The position numbers and the translations under genes are program-made. This document shows, piece by piece, positions 23,094 to 31,814 of a stretch of DNA of 58,991 nt. The stretch is from positions 1 through 58,991 of the forward strand of contig CAKOGP040001224.1 in assembly GCA_933822405.4 (NCBI GenBank), read 5' to 3'. Numbering within the stretch: the stretch's first letter is position 1; each line of letters opens with the position of its first letter. The notes below the pieces were generated by a model. The model saw only the letters and a program-made list of their open reading frames with translations, did no database searches and was not told the DNA's origin. The stretch is from Cylindrotheca closterium. Its lineage: Eukaryota > Bacillariophyta > Bacillariophyceae > Bacillariales > Bacillariaceae.

Positions 23094-23720
23094 ATGACAC
23101 TGCAGTACAACATCTATCGTGTTTCATTCTTCCTCCTTATCCTTCTATCAGTTGCTGCTTCCATGACTGCAAATTCCCCGAACAAAGCTACCATTCCAAC
23201 ATTATCAAACGGCGACATGAGATTTGGAAGATTTCACATTCCGGCCAATCACATCTTTCTTCGGACCGCCAAGAGCGCTGCCTTTGTCAATTTGAGGCCT
23301 ATTGTTCCGGGACATGTGCTAGTCATGCCGGAAACCATTGTTCCCACCATGGCGGAATTGTCGACGGAAGAATATACCGATTTGTGGTTGGCCGTCCGAC
23401 AAGTCCAAGCCGCACTCGCCACGGAATTCCAAGTGGATGCCTTCAATGTGGCCGTCCAAGATGGCCGAGCCGCAGGACAATCAGTCCCACATGTCCACGT
23501 ACATATACTGCCCCGCAAGAGTGGAGATTTTGAACGCAATGACGATGTCTATGAAGAATTGGATGCCTGGGTCCCAAAAGAGGGCATACTCAAGGAAAAG
23601 GGGACAATTGATGTGCCGGATGATGAGGATCGAGAGGACCGAACGCTGGAAACCATGGCGGCGGAAGCTGCCATATACAAACGAATATTAGGAGGTCTTG
23701 ATCACGACGCCAAGCTATAA
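23094..23720 (+). CDS. FHIT-like: HIT-family hydrolase, FHIT-like
   Basis: Single exon of 208 residues from the ATG at 23094; a shorter start at 23163 is possible. The HIT domain shows NLRPIVPGHVLVMPE (about 68-82), AVQDGRAAGQSVPHVHVHI and the catalytic triad motif HVHVHILPR (H-phi-H-phi-H). This is the Fhit branch: bis(5'-adenosyl)triphosphatase, cleaving Ap3A to AMP and ADP. An insert before the C-terminal helix (GILKEKGTIDVPDDEDRED) matches the usual low-complexity loop of Fhit. An N-terminal hydrophobic stretch (SFFLLILLSVAAS) could be a signal peptide or anchor, unusual for a cytosolic Fhit, unless translation starts at 23163. Confidence 0.88.
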   Translation: MTLQYNIYRVSFFLLILLSVAASMTANSPNKATIPTLSNGDMRFGRFHIPANHIFLRTAKSAAFVNLRPIVPGHVLVMPETIVPTMAELSTEEYTDLWLAVRQVQAALATEFQVDAFNVAVQDGRAAGQSVPHVHVHILPRKSGDFERNDDVYEELDAWVPKEGILKEKGTIDVPDDEDREDRTLETMAAEAAIYKRILGGLDHDAKL

Positions 23721-24186
23721 AACATTATAACGGATGGGGTAGATATTTAAAAATGGTTGATTGACTCACTCTTCGTCTTGTTCTTGTCAACTCGTATTCT
23801 TCCTTGCTTTCATCATTATGAACTTTGTCGCCAAAGCCAAGCAACCTTGTCTGGTGTTGAAATGATTACCTTGCATTCATTCGGAGCAGGCTTTTGGCGT
23901 TTTCTACCGAACAGCAATTGGCGAGGACCAAGTAGAATGGTTTCAAAAAATGAACCATCATCTGACAGTGCTTGCCTGTCATGATCATGATGAGGATTAT
24001 ATAGAGAATGCTTGTACTGTAGATGTTTATAGACATTGGATTCTTATGACGACGATGATAACCATAATCATCGTCATCCGTCTCATTTTTAATCCCTAGT
24101 TGTCTTTTTACAGTTTTACTTTCTTGTTCTATGCAGTTGTTTTCCAAAACACAATTGATTATTGTTTTGCATTTCTACTTCTTTTT
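23721..24186. other. Convergent spacer
   Basis: This is 466 bp between the HIT gene (plus) and APC11 (minus). It is AT-rich with CAT/GAT-type short repeats near 23978-24085. No gene was seen. Confidence 0.5.
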
Positions 24187-24761
24187 TTAAGGATTCTGTT
24201 CGGACACTCGTCGTTGATCACTGGACTGCCCAAACTCCCATTCTTGTCGACAGTAGGGACAGGTCGTCCGCTGGGAATTCAACCAAGTGGCAACGCATTG
24301 CAAATGAAAGGCTGTGCACGTGTATGTATGTATGTATATGGGACATTATTGTGGCGTATTGTTTGTTGTAGAATAGAAATGTGTATGTGAATAGATATAA
24401 AGAGAATAGAGTGAGATTGATAATCTAATGACAGGGGGGATTCCAACACAGACAGCATTACCGTATACATCCCAAAAGACGTACCATGCCCACATTTCCC
24501 AAAGACGACTGGACACTCGTCTCCTGGATATTTGGCACCCGGCGCCACTCCTTCAAAGGGTGACTGACAAATACCACAAACTTCATCCTCACTCCCAGCA
24601 TTCCAAGTCCATTTGGCCACTCCATGAAAGCGTTTTATGCGCACTCGTAAGCGACTTCTGGTTGATGGCGTCGTGTTTGAAAATTGCATTGCCTGTTGTT
24701 GTTGTCGTTGTTGTTGTGGTACAATAACTGCTGTATCGCTTTGTCGTTTTCGAGATTCCAT
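24187..24761 (-). CDS. APC11: Anaphase-promoting complex subunit 11 (RING-H2)
   Basis: Exon 1 runs 24761-24485 and exon 2 runs 24311-24187, with a 173-nt GT-AG intron that splits the Ala codon after KCGH, giving 133 residues. The core matches APC11: RIKRFHGVAKWTWNAGSED, then C-x2-C (CGICQSPF), CPVVFGKCGH, AFHLQCVATWLNSQ and CPYCRQEWEF. These supply the RING-H2 Cys/His set for two zincs, plus the extra insert typical of APC11. It is the catalytic RING of the APC/C, which ubiquitinates cyclins and securin. The N-terminus is extended by about 45 Gln/Ser-rich residues compared with the usual 84-residue subunit. An in-frame upstream ATG at 24830 would lengthen it further, but the extra residues look untranslated. 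Confidence 0.93.
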
Positions 24762-25128
24762 ACTATAGATATAACTGTTGGTTTCTATCGCAATGGTGAT
24801 GAGCAAGTATATGGTCTGTGATTCATTCACAGGAACAAGTTGTTGTCAATCAATTGTTTTGATCATCGAAATTGAAAATAAGCAACATAACAATGCGGTT
24901 TTGATGAGGATGATGAGTTTTCATTTGGGGGAAACTGACAGATGCCATGAAAAGGGGAGTGATAATTGGGGAGAGTGTCACCATCATATAAAAAATGCGA
25001 GCGTTCTTCCACACAAGTTCAAGTTTCCCTCGTTCTTCGCCTTCTTTCCACGACGGAGTAGAAAAATCACACGCCGTACGGTATCTTGCTGTCACAACAC
25101 CACACACAGCAGGCCAGCAGCAACAACA
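24762..25128. promoter_or_regulatory. Bidirectional promoter region with TATA-like box
   Basis: This is 367 bp between APC11 (minus) and the gene at 25129 (plus). TATAAAAAA at 24987-24995 is well placed for the plus-strand gene. A continuous upstream open frame exists on the plus strand from 24778, but its sequence is not protein-like. Confidence 0.45.
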
Positions 25129-26769
25129 ATGAAAACAACATCAAATCATAATCACAATCACATCCCAACGATAACAACAACAACAACAACAACAAGAGGC
25201 TTAAGGAACACCATGATTCTGTCACTCCAACTATTGACCTTCCTTGTCATCTTGAAGACGGGAGAATCCTTTGTTGTCCACCAATCATCCCCTTCTCCTC
25301 CACCTGACATCACCACGAGGATGAGAACCCCATCTTTTTCATCGTCATCGTCATCTTCGTCTCTTTCGTATGCACGTCATTCCAACACTGAGGATCCAGA
25401 GGAAATGCGCAAAGAGATTGCAGCATTGCGAGAGGAAGCCTTGCAGAAATTACACGTCTTGCAGGAACGAATAGATAACGTTGAATTGGTGGAAGTCGAA
25501 GAAGAAGAAGAAGAAAAGGTGCAGCATGATGAGACTTCTACTACTGCTACTGCTACTATTACTTCTGCAGCAACAGCATTGGACCATCATGTGGAAGAGG
25601 CATCCTTTCCAAAGTCTGGAGACGAAGTAATATTGGATTTTATGGAACGTGAACGAGCTGCATTGGAAGAGACCAACAGCATGGTCGGTTCGGAAACATC
25701 ATTGGCTTCAGATTCCGCTACAATCACTAGCACTGAAACTTCTAGCACTTTAACAACATCATCAGCATCATCACCAGATGCTGTTCCCACTCAAGCCGAA
25801 GCCCTCCGTCGATTGGATGACACTCGATGGCGGGTAATGCTCAACATTGGTCGGGAACCAGGAACCTGGATGCCCAATGAGTGGGGCGCCAGTGGGGATC
25901 GACTCCATTTGCATTTGGAACTGGAATTCTCTTCCGACGCACTCCTCATGGACGAAGGAGAAGGAGAAGAAGACGTCAAGGGCAAAAAAGGCAAACATGG
26001 AAACAAGCACAAGAAAAACTTGAATTATCCTGGAGATGATTTTTTGAATGGCCGATCCTATACCAAGGTACTCAAAGTGGTACAAAATGAGGCCAGCATG
26101 TCTCCCACCATGACGGAAGGGGCTCGCAAGGTCCGCGTCCATAATGGTGCCTGGAGGGTGGCACCCTTTGAAGGACCCATGGGCACAACCGTCCTACGCT
26201 TCTATGTCGAATTGGAAGAACAGGCATCGCACGGTGACAGTGACGTTTGGTGTCCCGCGGGACGAGTCTATTGCACGTGTGGATACTTTCCAATGTACCA
26301 CGATCCCATTACCGGACTCGTGTCGACTTGTTCCCTGCCATCTACTATTGGTAGCAGCAAGAACAAGAACAAGGAGGATGCTGTTGTGTTGCCAGTATCC
26401 TGTCTCAAAGCAGCCCTCAAAGAGGAACAGGAGCAAATTGCCTCGTATTACGAAGCTTTGGCCCGGGCCAACCACGAGGATCCAGCTATTTTCAGCTGGG
26501 ACAAGCTGAAGCGATCCAGCCAAATGATGAAACTCAAGCAAGATGCCACCAAATTGGCCCACAAACGGCACGAACTCAACATTCGGGAACCAGACAAGAA
26601 CGTCTTGAGATTGTCCCAAGACCAGCAAGTCGGGATCACACGAGAAGGTGGGGTTTGTTGCAAGGTTCACAAGGGATTGGCGGTGGAATATCACATGCTG
26701 GGCAAATTTGAAATTGCGTCCATGAAAAATCGAGACCACAAGGATTATCGAGAACTCTTGATGCCATAA
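25129..26769 (+). CDS. Hypothetical secreted or plastid-targeted protein with coiled coil
   Basis: The ATG at 25129 was chosen because it follows a TATA-like box and a CA-rich leader; 546 residues. A poly-Thr run is followed by a hydrophobic segment (ILSLQLLTFLVILKTGESF) with Phe just after a likely cleavage site. This would suit a diatom plastid bipartite leader, although the N-terminus is long. Then come a Ser-rich region, a coiled coil (EEMRKEIAALREEALQKLHV), an acidic linker, and a conserved-looking domain (about 225-450) with RWRVMLNIGREPGTWMPNEW, a beta-rich middle and RVYCTCGYFPMY. The C-terminus is basic and helical. I recall similar diatom proteins without a named function. No catalytic motif was recognised. 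Confidence 0.7.
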   Translation: MKTTSNHNHNHIPTITTTTTTTRGLRNTMILSLQLLTFLVILKTGESFVVHQSSPSPPPDITTRMRTPSFSSSSSSSSLSYARHSNTEDPEEMRKEIAALREEALQKLHVLQERIDNVELVEVEEEEEEKVQHDETSTTATATITSAATALDHHVEEASFPKSGDEVILDFMERERAALEETNSMVGSETSLASDSATITSTETSSTLTTSSASSPDAVPTQAEALRRLDDTRWRVMLNIGREPGTWMPNEWGASGDRLHLHLELEFSSDALLMDEGEGEEDVKGKKGKHGNKHKKNLNYPGDDFLNGRSYTKVLKVVQNEASMSPTMTEGARKVRVHNGAWRVAPFEGPMGTTVLRFYVELEEQASHGDSDVWCPAGRVYCTCGYFPMYHDPITGLVSTCSLPSTIGSSKNKNKEDAVVLPVSCLKAALKEEQEQIASYYEALARANHEDPAIFSWDKLKRSSQMMKLKQDATKLAHKRHELNIREPDKNVLRLSQDQQVGITREGGVCCKVHKGLAVEYHMLGKFEIASMKNRDHKDYRELLMP

Positions 26770-26974
26770 ATAAATAGTGGAAAAGAAGAAAAAAGAGAGA
26801 GAGCAAGAAAACGCGCTGTAGACGACACCAATGAAATAGAATAGAACCGAATGAATATTCAGTGCATCCTTCATGATATATTTACATACTACAAATCATA
26901 TATTACAGATACATCTCTAATACTAGTCCTTCGTATTGACTACATTCACGGAACTTCGGCTGAAGAAGATAGTG

Positions 26975-27222
26975 TCACTGCTGCGTCTTCTTTTCAGCAT
27001 GCGCTTTCAATGCCGCAGCCTGTGCCTGAAATCCCTCTTGGACATCCTTAAGTGGAACAAACTTGGCCAAACACCCGTGAAATCGCTCTTCGGTACGATA
27101 TTTGGTTTGGTCTGTTCCATCACCAATAATCTCGGTCAATTGTTGGGTCCGCGTGGCTCGGATCAGATTCCACGAATGTAACCAGCCCATAAATTGATAC
27201 TTCCACAAGGCTGATTTTGAAT

Positions 27223-27260
<38 letters not shown>

Positions 27261-27547
27261 ATTGGTGGGTCCAGAACCGTTATCGTTTCCTTCGACTTGA
27301 TGATTTTGCCAGATTTCTGGTGTTTGGGAAAGACAACGTTGAGTGTCATGAAAGTACCTTGTTTCATGGACTGCTCTTGACAATCTACTGAAACGACGAA
27401 CGGATTCCATTCGCTGTAGTTGTGGACATTGGTCATGATCTCCCAGACAACCTCGATTGGGGCGTCAATGATCACTTCAGTTTATGCCATGATGGGGTGA
27501 TGGTTGCTGCTACTAGGACTACTGTCATGGTCATTGGTGTAAGCCAT
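26975..27547 (-). CDS. SRPBCC (START-like) domain protein with in-frame stop or 48-nt intron
   Basis: The body (27475-26975) encodes IIDAPIEVVWEIMTNVHNYS, EWNPFVVSV, a poly-Ser tract from an AGC repeat, and WLHSWNLIRATRTQQLTE. This is the N-terminal helix-strand pattern and the beta-grip of polyketide-cyclase/dehydrase-like SRPBCC proteins, which bind hydrophobic ligands. No ATG starts this frame. The nearest upstream in-frame ATG (27547) reads 21 codons and hits TAA at 27484-27482, just before the conserved part. Either the gene carries a nonsense codon, or a 48-nt GT-AG intron (27522-27475) removes the stop and joins MAYTNDHD to MIIDAPIEV in frame. The donor GTAGTC is weak. I cannot decide between them. 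Confidence 0.65.
27228..27259 (-). repeat. CTG/CAG trinucleotide microsatellite
   Basis: About ten and a half CTG units lie within the SRPBCC coding region. In the coding frame they read AGC and give a Ser run. Confidence 0.92.
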
Positions 27548-27852
27548 TTTCAATAGTACGAATTGTGTGATATACAGTCGTAAATTCCTTGAACACAGCT
27601 TTGTACAATAATAATATACTGTAAGTGCGCAAGGATTATGGAAGGATGCATGATTGAGATGGCGATGATAATCGACAGTGTTTAAATTGTACAGTCACGT
27701 TCGTGACTCAAGAGTCTTGCGTCGCCCGTTCTCTCTTTGACCAAGCAAAATACAGTACACATCATCACAATCTTCATCGTTATTTCTTCGAGTGCAACCA
27801 CGAAGGATAGTCAAAGTCAATAATACCTATATCCATCAGTATCCATCACAAC
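27548..27852. promoter_or_regulatory. Bidirectional promoter region SRPBCC / DPH2
   Basis: This is 305 bp between the ATGs at 27547 (minus) and 27853 (plus). No TATA box or gene was seen. A TACAGTAC motif occurs at 27751-27758. Confidence 0.4.
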
Positions 27853-29775
27853 ATGTCAGAACGACGAGCCCCACCACCCCAACTCCACTTTGACGATGGT
27901 TCCCGCATCATGACCGAAGCAGAAGAATCTTCTGCTGCTGTTGAAGCTTTGATTGGCAGTATTCGGGGACCCCAAACTTCCTTGGAATCCTTTTACGACA
28001 TAGAGCGAGTATGTCAAGATGTGGTGGATCTCATGCTGCCCAACATACAATCTACCGATAACACCAGTGATAACGAGGAGGAGGATACGGCAAAGCAATC
28101 ACCAGAAGAAGAATCTCCATTATGGCGTATTGCCGTCCAATTTCCAGATTCTTTACTGAACGACAGTCCCGAAGTGTGTTGGTTGCTGGAAGAAAAGATC
28201 ACAAACATGCAACAAGATCGACTCCAAAGTATGCAAGCGTCAGGAATGTATGATGCCGTCCCAAACTTTAAAATCCCACTAGTCTTTTGCTTGGGAGATA
28301 CGACCATGGGATCTTCGGTTCCTGACGAAGTAGCGGCCTTGCATTTGAATGCCGACGTCTTGATTCACTTTGGACATGCCTCCCTCTTCCCAACGGAACG
28401 ATTGCCCGTCATTTACAGTTTTGGCAAGGTCGAAATGGACGTGACCAAGGCTGTAGAGTCAGTCATTCAACAACAACAACAACAAGAAGAAGATGGAGAT
28501 AATGGCAAACGAAAACTCTTGTTACTCTACCAAGTGGGATATCACCATGCCATGAAAGACTTCGAAACAAAATTGTGTGAACAAAGCAAAAACACAGAGA
28601 TTGTGGTTGGACAGCTACCCAAGCCCAGACTGCAAAGCGGAAAGCTACGTAGTAGAACAGCTGCAGCTGAATCCACTTGTTGCAAGTCAAATGGGCAAGA
28701 AGCATCTTGTCAATCCCCGGCTACATGTGGGGACGACAGCAACAAAGTATCATGTGATCAACAATCCAATAATAATAATGACGACAAGCCACAAACACCA
28801 ATATCCGAAACGGCAGCACAGGTAGCGCCTTTAGCAACGGATGAGGGACCAAAGTTTCGACAATCGCTCCTTCTCGGAGGGCTAGAATTGCCCGATCATA
28901 TCAAGTCATGGGACGATCTTTCAGACTACACCATTCTGTTCATTGGGGATTCCGAATCGACCAGTGAACGTCAATACACCAATATCATGCTTCGGTTTTT
29001 GTCATTGCCGGCGCCTCCCCAAGCCTATTGGACTTATTCCCCCAAGAGCATGTCCTTATCCATCGACCTTCCCATGTCGTTGAATCGACAATTGAAAAGA
29101 CGCTTCTTTTTGAGTCAAAAGGCTCGAGACGCCCACGTCTTTGGCATTTTGGTAGCCAACTTATCGCAACAGCACTTGGTGGACGTGGTCAAGAGCCTCA
29201 AACGAATCATTCACGATGCGGGCAAGGCTTCCTACAGCTTTGCCGTCGGCAAGATCAATCCTGCCAAATTGGCCAACTTTGCCGAGATTGAATGCTTTGT
29301 GCTGGTGGCCTGCCCGGAACATTCGCTCTTGCAGGACGAACGAGAATATCACGTACCGATCATTACGCCATTGGAATTGGAAATTGCCTTGGGTCACTTT
29401 TCATGGGGCGAAAAGGCGTACAGTTTGGATTGTCAAGATGTCTTGGAATACTTGCCACCGAAAGAAGAATCCTCCTCCAAGGCAACGAAAGCAGATGGTG
29501 ACGGCCAAGACGGGGATGAAACAGACGAGGACGAGGATGCTCCCTACTTTTCGTTGGTGACGGGAACCTACGTTCAAAAGGCTTCCAAGGACAACGCGGC
29601 GCTCGATTTGGAAGCCTTGCCCGGCAAGGGACAAGTGACAGCCTACAATAGCGAAGCTGCCAACTTTTTGAAACAACGAGAATATCAAGGTTTGGAAACT
29701 TTGGCGGGCCAAACCGAAGTCAAGCCGGCGACGGAAGGCCAGCGGGGTATCGCCTCGAATTACGAAGGAAGCTAA
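27853..29775 (+). CDS. DPH2: Diphthamide biosynthesis protein 2, with altered Fe-S cysteines
   Basis: Single exon, 640 residues. Family signs: WRIAVQFPDSLL (about 94), VFCLGDTTMGSSVPDEVA (about 143-160), DVLIHFGHASLFPTE, the second-domain start DYTILFIGDSES, GKINPAKLANFAEIECFVLV, VACPEHSLL and the C-terminal YQGLETLAGQTEVKPA plus GIASNYEG. DPH2 partners DPH1 in the radical-SAM-like enzyme that puts 3-amino-3-carboxypropyl on the eEF2 histidine, step 1 of diphthamide synthesis. Oddly, the positions expected to be Fe-S cysteines are Ser154/155 and Ser177; only Cys487 of the three is present. A Cys-rich insert (276, 277, 286, 292, 301) lies between domains. Poly-Gln and acidic inserts are also present. 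Confidence 0.9.
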   Translation: MSERRAPPPQLHFDDGSRIMTEAEESSAAVEALIGSIRGPQTSLESFYDIERVCQDVVDLMLPNIQSTDNTSDNEEEDTAKQSPEEESPLWRIAVQFPDSLLNDSPEVCWLLEEKITNMQQDRLQSMQASGMYDAVPNFKIPLVFCLGDTTMGSSVPDEVAALHLNADVLIHFGHASLFPTERLPVIYSFGKVEMDVTKAVESVIQQQQQQEEDGDNGKRKLLLLYQVGYHHAMKDFETKLCEQSKNTEIVVGQLPKPRLQSGKLRSRTAAAESTCCKSNGQEASCQSPATCGDDSNKVSCDQQSNNNNDDKPQTPISETAAQVAPLATDEGPKFRQSLLLGGLELPDHIKSWDDLSDYTILFIGDSESTSERQYTNIMLRFLSLPAPPQAYWTYSPKSMSLSIDLPMSLNRQLKRRFFLSQKARDAHVFGILVANLSQQHLVDVVKSLKRIIHDAGKASYSFAVGKINPAKLANFAEIECFVLVACPEHSLLQDEREYHVPIITPLELEIALGHFSWGEKAYSLDCQDVLEYLPPKEESSSKATKADGDGQDGDETDEDEDAPYFSLVTGTYVQKASKDNAALDLEALPGKGQVTAYNSEAANFLKQREYQGLETLAGQTEVKPATEGQRGIASNYEGS

Positions 29776-29898
29776 TATCACTCTAGTATTTTTTTAAACT
29801 TGAATCAGAACAAAATGGAATACACACACTGAAAAGTTCTAGCATGTTATATGTACTCTAAAATATCGGTGGAACAATTCTTCTGGTGTTCTAGGAAT

Positions 29899-30729
29899 TT
29901 AGGAAGTCGAGAGAGTCTCTTCCGCAGGAACTTCTTCTGTGCTGTCAAGATCGACAGTCGATGGAGTTTCTTCCTTGCGCAAATTGGGAATGCCAAGGAA
30001 TCGTTGGATGATGCGACGTTGCTCTTCCATGGAGGGTAGAACCGGAAGTATATCGTAGTGCTCAAGAAAATTTCTCATTTCCAATTCCGTCATTTGCGAG
30101 AGAGCTTCTGGCGTGGAAGGAAAAGACTCGGCCACTTCCCAGTTGTGGTTCCAGCATTCGTAGACCGGCTCGGTCCGTTTGGAAATACCTCCATTAAGCT
30201 GTCGAGCAATCAAATTGCTCAATCGATAGCTCATGCTATACTGGTACTTTTCCACTCGGGTCAATTGGTCGGCCATGTCACTTGCCTGAGTCTCCACCTT
30301 GTTGAGCTGGGCAATGACTTCCAATTGCTGTTTTTCGATTCTATGGAGACGATTTTCAATGTGGTATAGTCGTAGCTCCTGGCTCTTATGTAGAGCTTCA
30401 ACAGCTGTAAGCCTGGTGTCTGCCCTATATCGCTGCCTGACCATAGTTTGGAGCTGGGTTTGAATGGGTCCCATGAGACTCGTCATTGCTGGCCAAAACC
30501 AATCGGGAGGTTTGGCAGTGTCAGGGGGGCCAGTTGCAAGGTCAACAATGGCATTGGCAGCGACGGCTTCGTTTTCCTTTTCATGCAGATGATCTGAGAA
30601 CTTTACGCGTTTCTGATCATTGGTAGCAGTGCCACCTGCGTGATGGATTCGTTTGGAATTCTTCTTTGGTTTGGCCACCACGGGACCATTGTTGTTCTTT
30701 TGTGAAACAGCCCTGTTGTTCGAAGCCAT
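29899..30729 (-). CDS. Hypothetical coiled-coil protein with conserved C-terminal motif
   Basis: Single exon, 276 residues from the ATG at 30729 (an in-frame ATG at 30738 adds three). A basic, polar N-terminus (AKPKKNSKRIHHAGG) could be a nuclear signal. A long coiled coil follows (about 95-190; RLTAVEALHKSQELRLYHIE, NRLHRIEKQQLEVIAQL), then a folded C-terminal segment with YECWNHNWEVAESFP and MRNFLEHYDILPVLP, and an acidic tail. I do not recognise the family. A decayed copy of the C-terminal half lies just upstream at 31059-31351, so the family duplicated locally. Convergent with DPH2. Confidence 0.72.
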   Translation of the reverse strand: MASNNRAVSQKNNNGPVVAKPKKNSKRIHHAGGTATNDQKRVKFSDHLHEKENEAVAANAIVDLATGPPDTAKPPDWFWPAMTSLMGPIQTQLQTMVRQRYRADTRLTAVEALHKSQELRLYHIENRLHRIEKQQLEVIAQLNKVETQASDMADQLTRVEKYQYSMSYRLSNLIARQLNGGISKRTEPVYECWNHNWEVAESFPSTPEALSQMTELEMRNFLEHYDILPVLPSMEEQRRIIQRFLGIPNLRKEETPSTVDLDSTEEVPAEETLSTS

Positions 30730-31058
30730 ATTTTTCATGTAGTTCCTATTTTCTACTCTATCTATACCTTTGGAAAGCGCTGTCGACTTTTGTGCAATCT
30801 GGAATAGAGAGCCGAGAACGAAGAACTACGATGGTTTTCAACACAAAAATAATGCAAGATCTCGTTCCGAGGAAATATGAATTTTGATGGTCAAACTGGA
30901 TCGACTCGTTCGACCAAAGACGAAGTTAAACTAACACCAAAAATAGTGAAATGGTAAGAGCTAGTACAAAAGGCAGAATTGGACTCGGAATGGAATGGAA
31001 TGGAATAGAAATGGAACTTACAAGCAAACGCTAAAATCCGACACAATGACAACAAAGA
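30730..31058. other. Spacer between the coiled-coil gene and its pseudogene
   Basis: This contains a short GGAAT repeat at about 30987-31008 (GGAATGGAATGGAATAGAAA) and nothing else recognised. Confidence 0.5.
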
Positions 31059-31351
31059 TCAAAATCCAGCAGGGCGAATACCAATGAATCGTTGGATGGC
31101 CAGACGCCTCTCGTTCAAGGGTGGAACTGGAAGGAGGTTGTAGTGCTCCAAAAAGCGAGTCATATCCTCTACGTTCATGAGAAAGACAGCCTCAAACATC
31201 TTGGGACCTCGAGCTGAGAATTCCACAACTCGAATAGCCGATCATTCATTTTTGGAGGCGTGCAAATTGCCTTGCCTGGCTTCCACATTGTGAAGTCGAT
31301 AGGCCATGTTGCGCTGAGAATCTTCGGTTCAGACCTAGCGAGTTGCCACAG
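31059..31351 (-). pseudogene. Decayed tandem copy of the gene at 29899-30729
   Basis: Reading the minus strand from about 31351, three frames in turn resemble the neighbour: QRNMAYRLHNVEARQ (neighbour QYSMSYRLSNLIARQ), then LFELWNSQLEV (neighbour VYECWNHNWEV), then VEDMTRFLEHYNLLPVPP (neighbour ELEMRNFLEHYDILPVLP) and RRLAIQRFIGI ending at TGA 31061-31059. Two stops near 31330 and at least two frameshifts separate the pieces. The N-terminal coiled coil and the acidic tail are missing. This is a clear local duplicate that lost function. Confidence 0.75.
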
Positions 31352-31814
31352 TCTGAATACGACAGTCAGTATTGCGCTGGAAAGACTTGTCTATACTTGT
31401 GCAACGAAGGAGATCAAGCCCTCTTTTTCGGAGGTATCGTACAGGGCGAAAGAAGAAACAAACATTGGACGACTTGCTCATTTTTTTGTAACGCAACTGA
31501 GCTAGGTTTGCATCAAACCAAGGTAAAACAATGGTGTTACGTCTTTAGGACAAGAGTATAGTTTACCAAGAGTATAGAGTTTACGTGTTACGAGCCAAAA
31601 GATACTTTATCCCGTCCCTCCGGCGTACGTCAGATGATTCAGTCAGACGAGTCGCAGTCACCGCGTTTCCATCGAATAAAATGAAACCAAAAACACGTTT
31701 GCACCTCACATGAATTCAACACAACAAAACATCAGCTTCTTATCGGATCCAGACCGATTTCTCATACTACAACGAGGAAGAAATAGTCTTGATTGAACCT
31801 TATCAAACTAAAAG
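31352..31814. other. Spacer upstream of listerin
   Basis: This is 463 bp holding the listerin promoter and perhaps the eroded 5' part of the pseudogene. No TATA box was recognised. Confidence 0.4.

Noticed and set aside
24778..25128. N-terminal extension of the gene at 25129 by 117 codons
   Set aside because: The extension spans a TATA-like box and reads as untranslated sequence.
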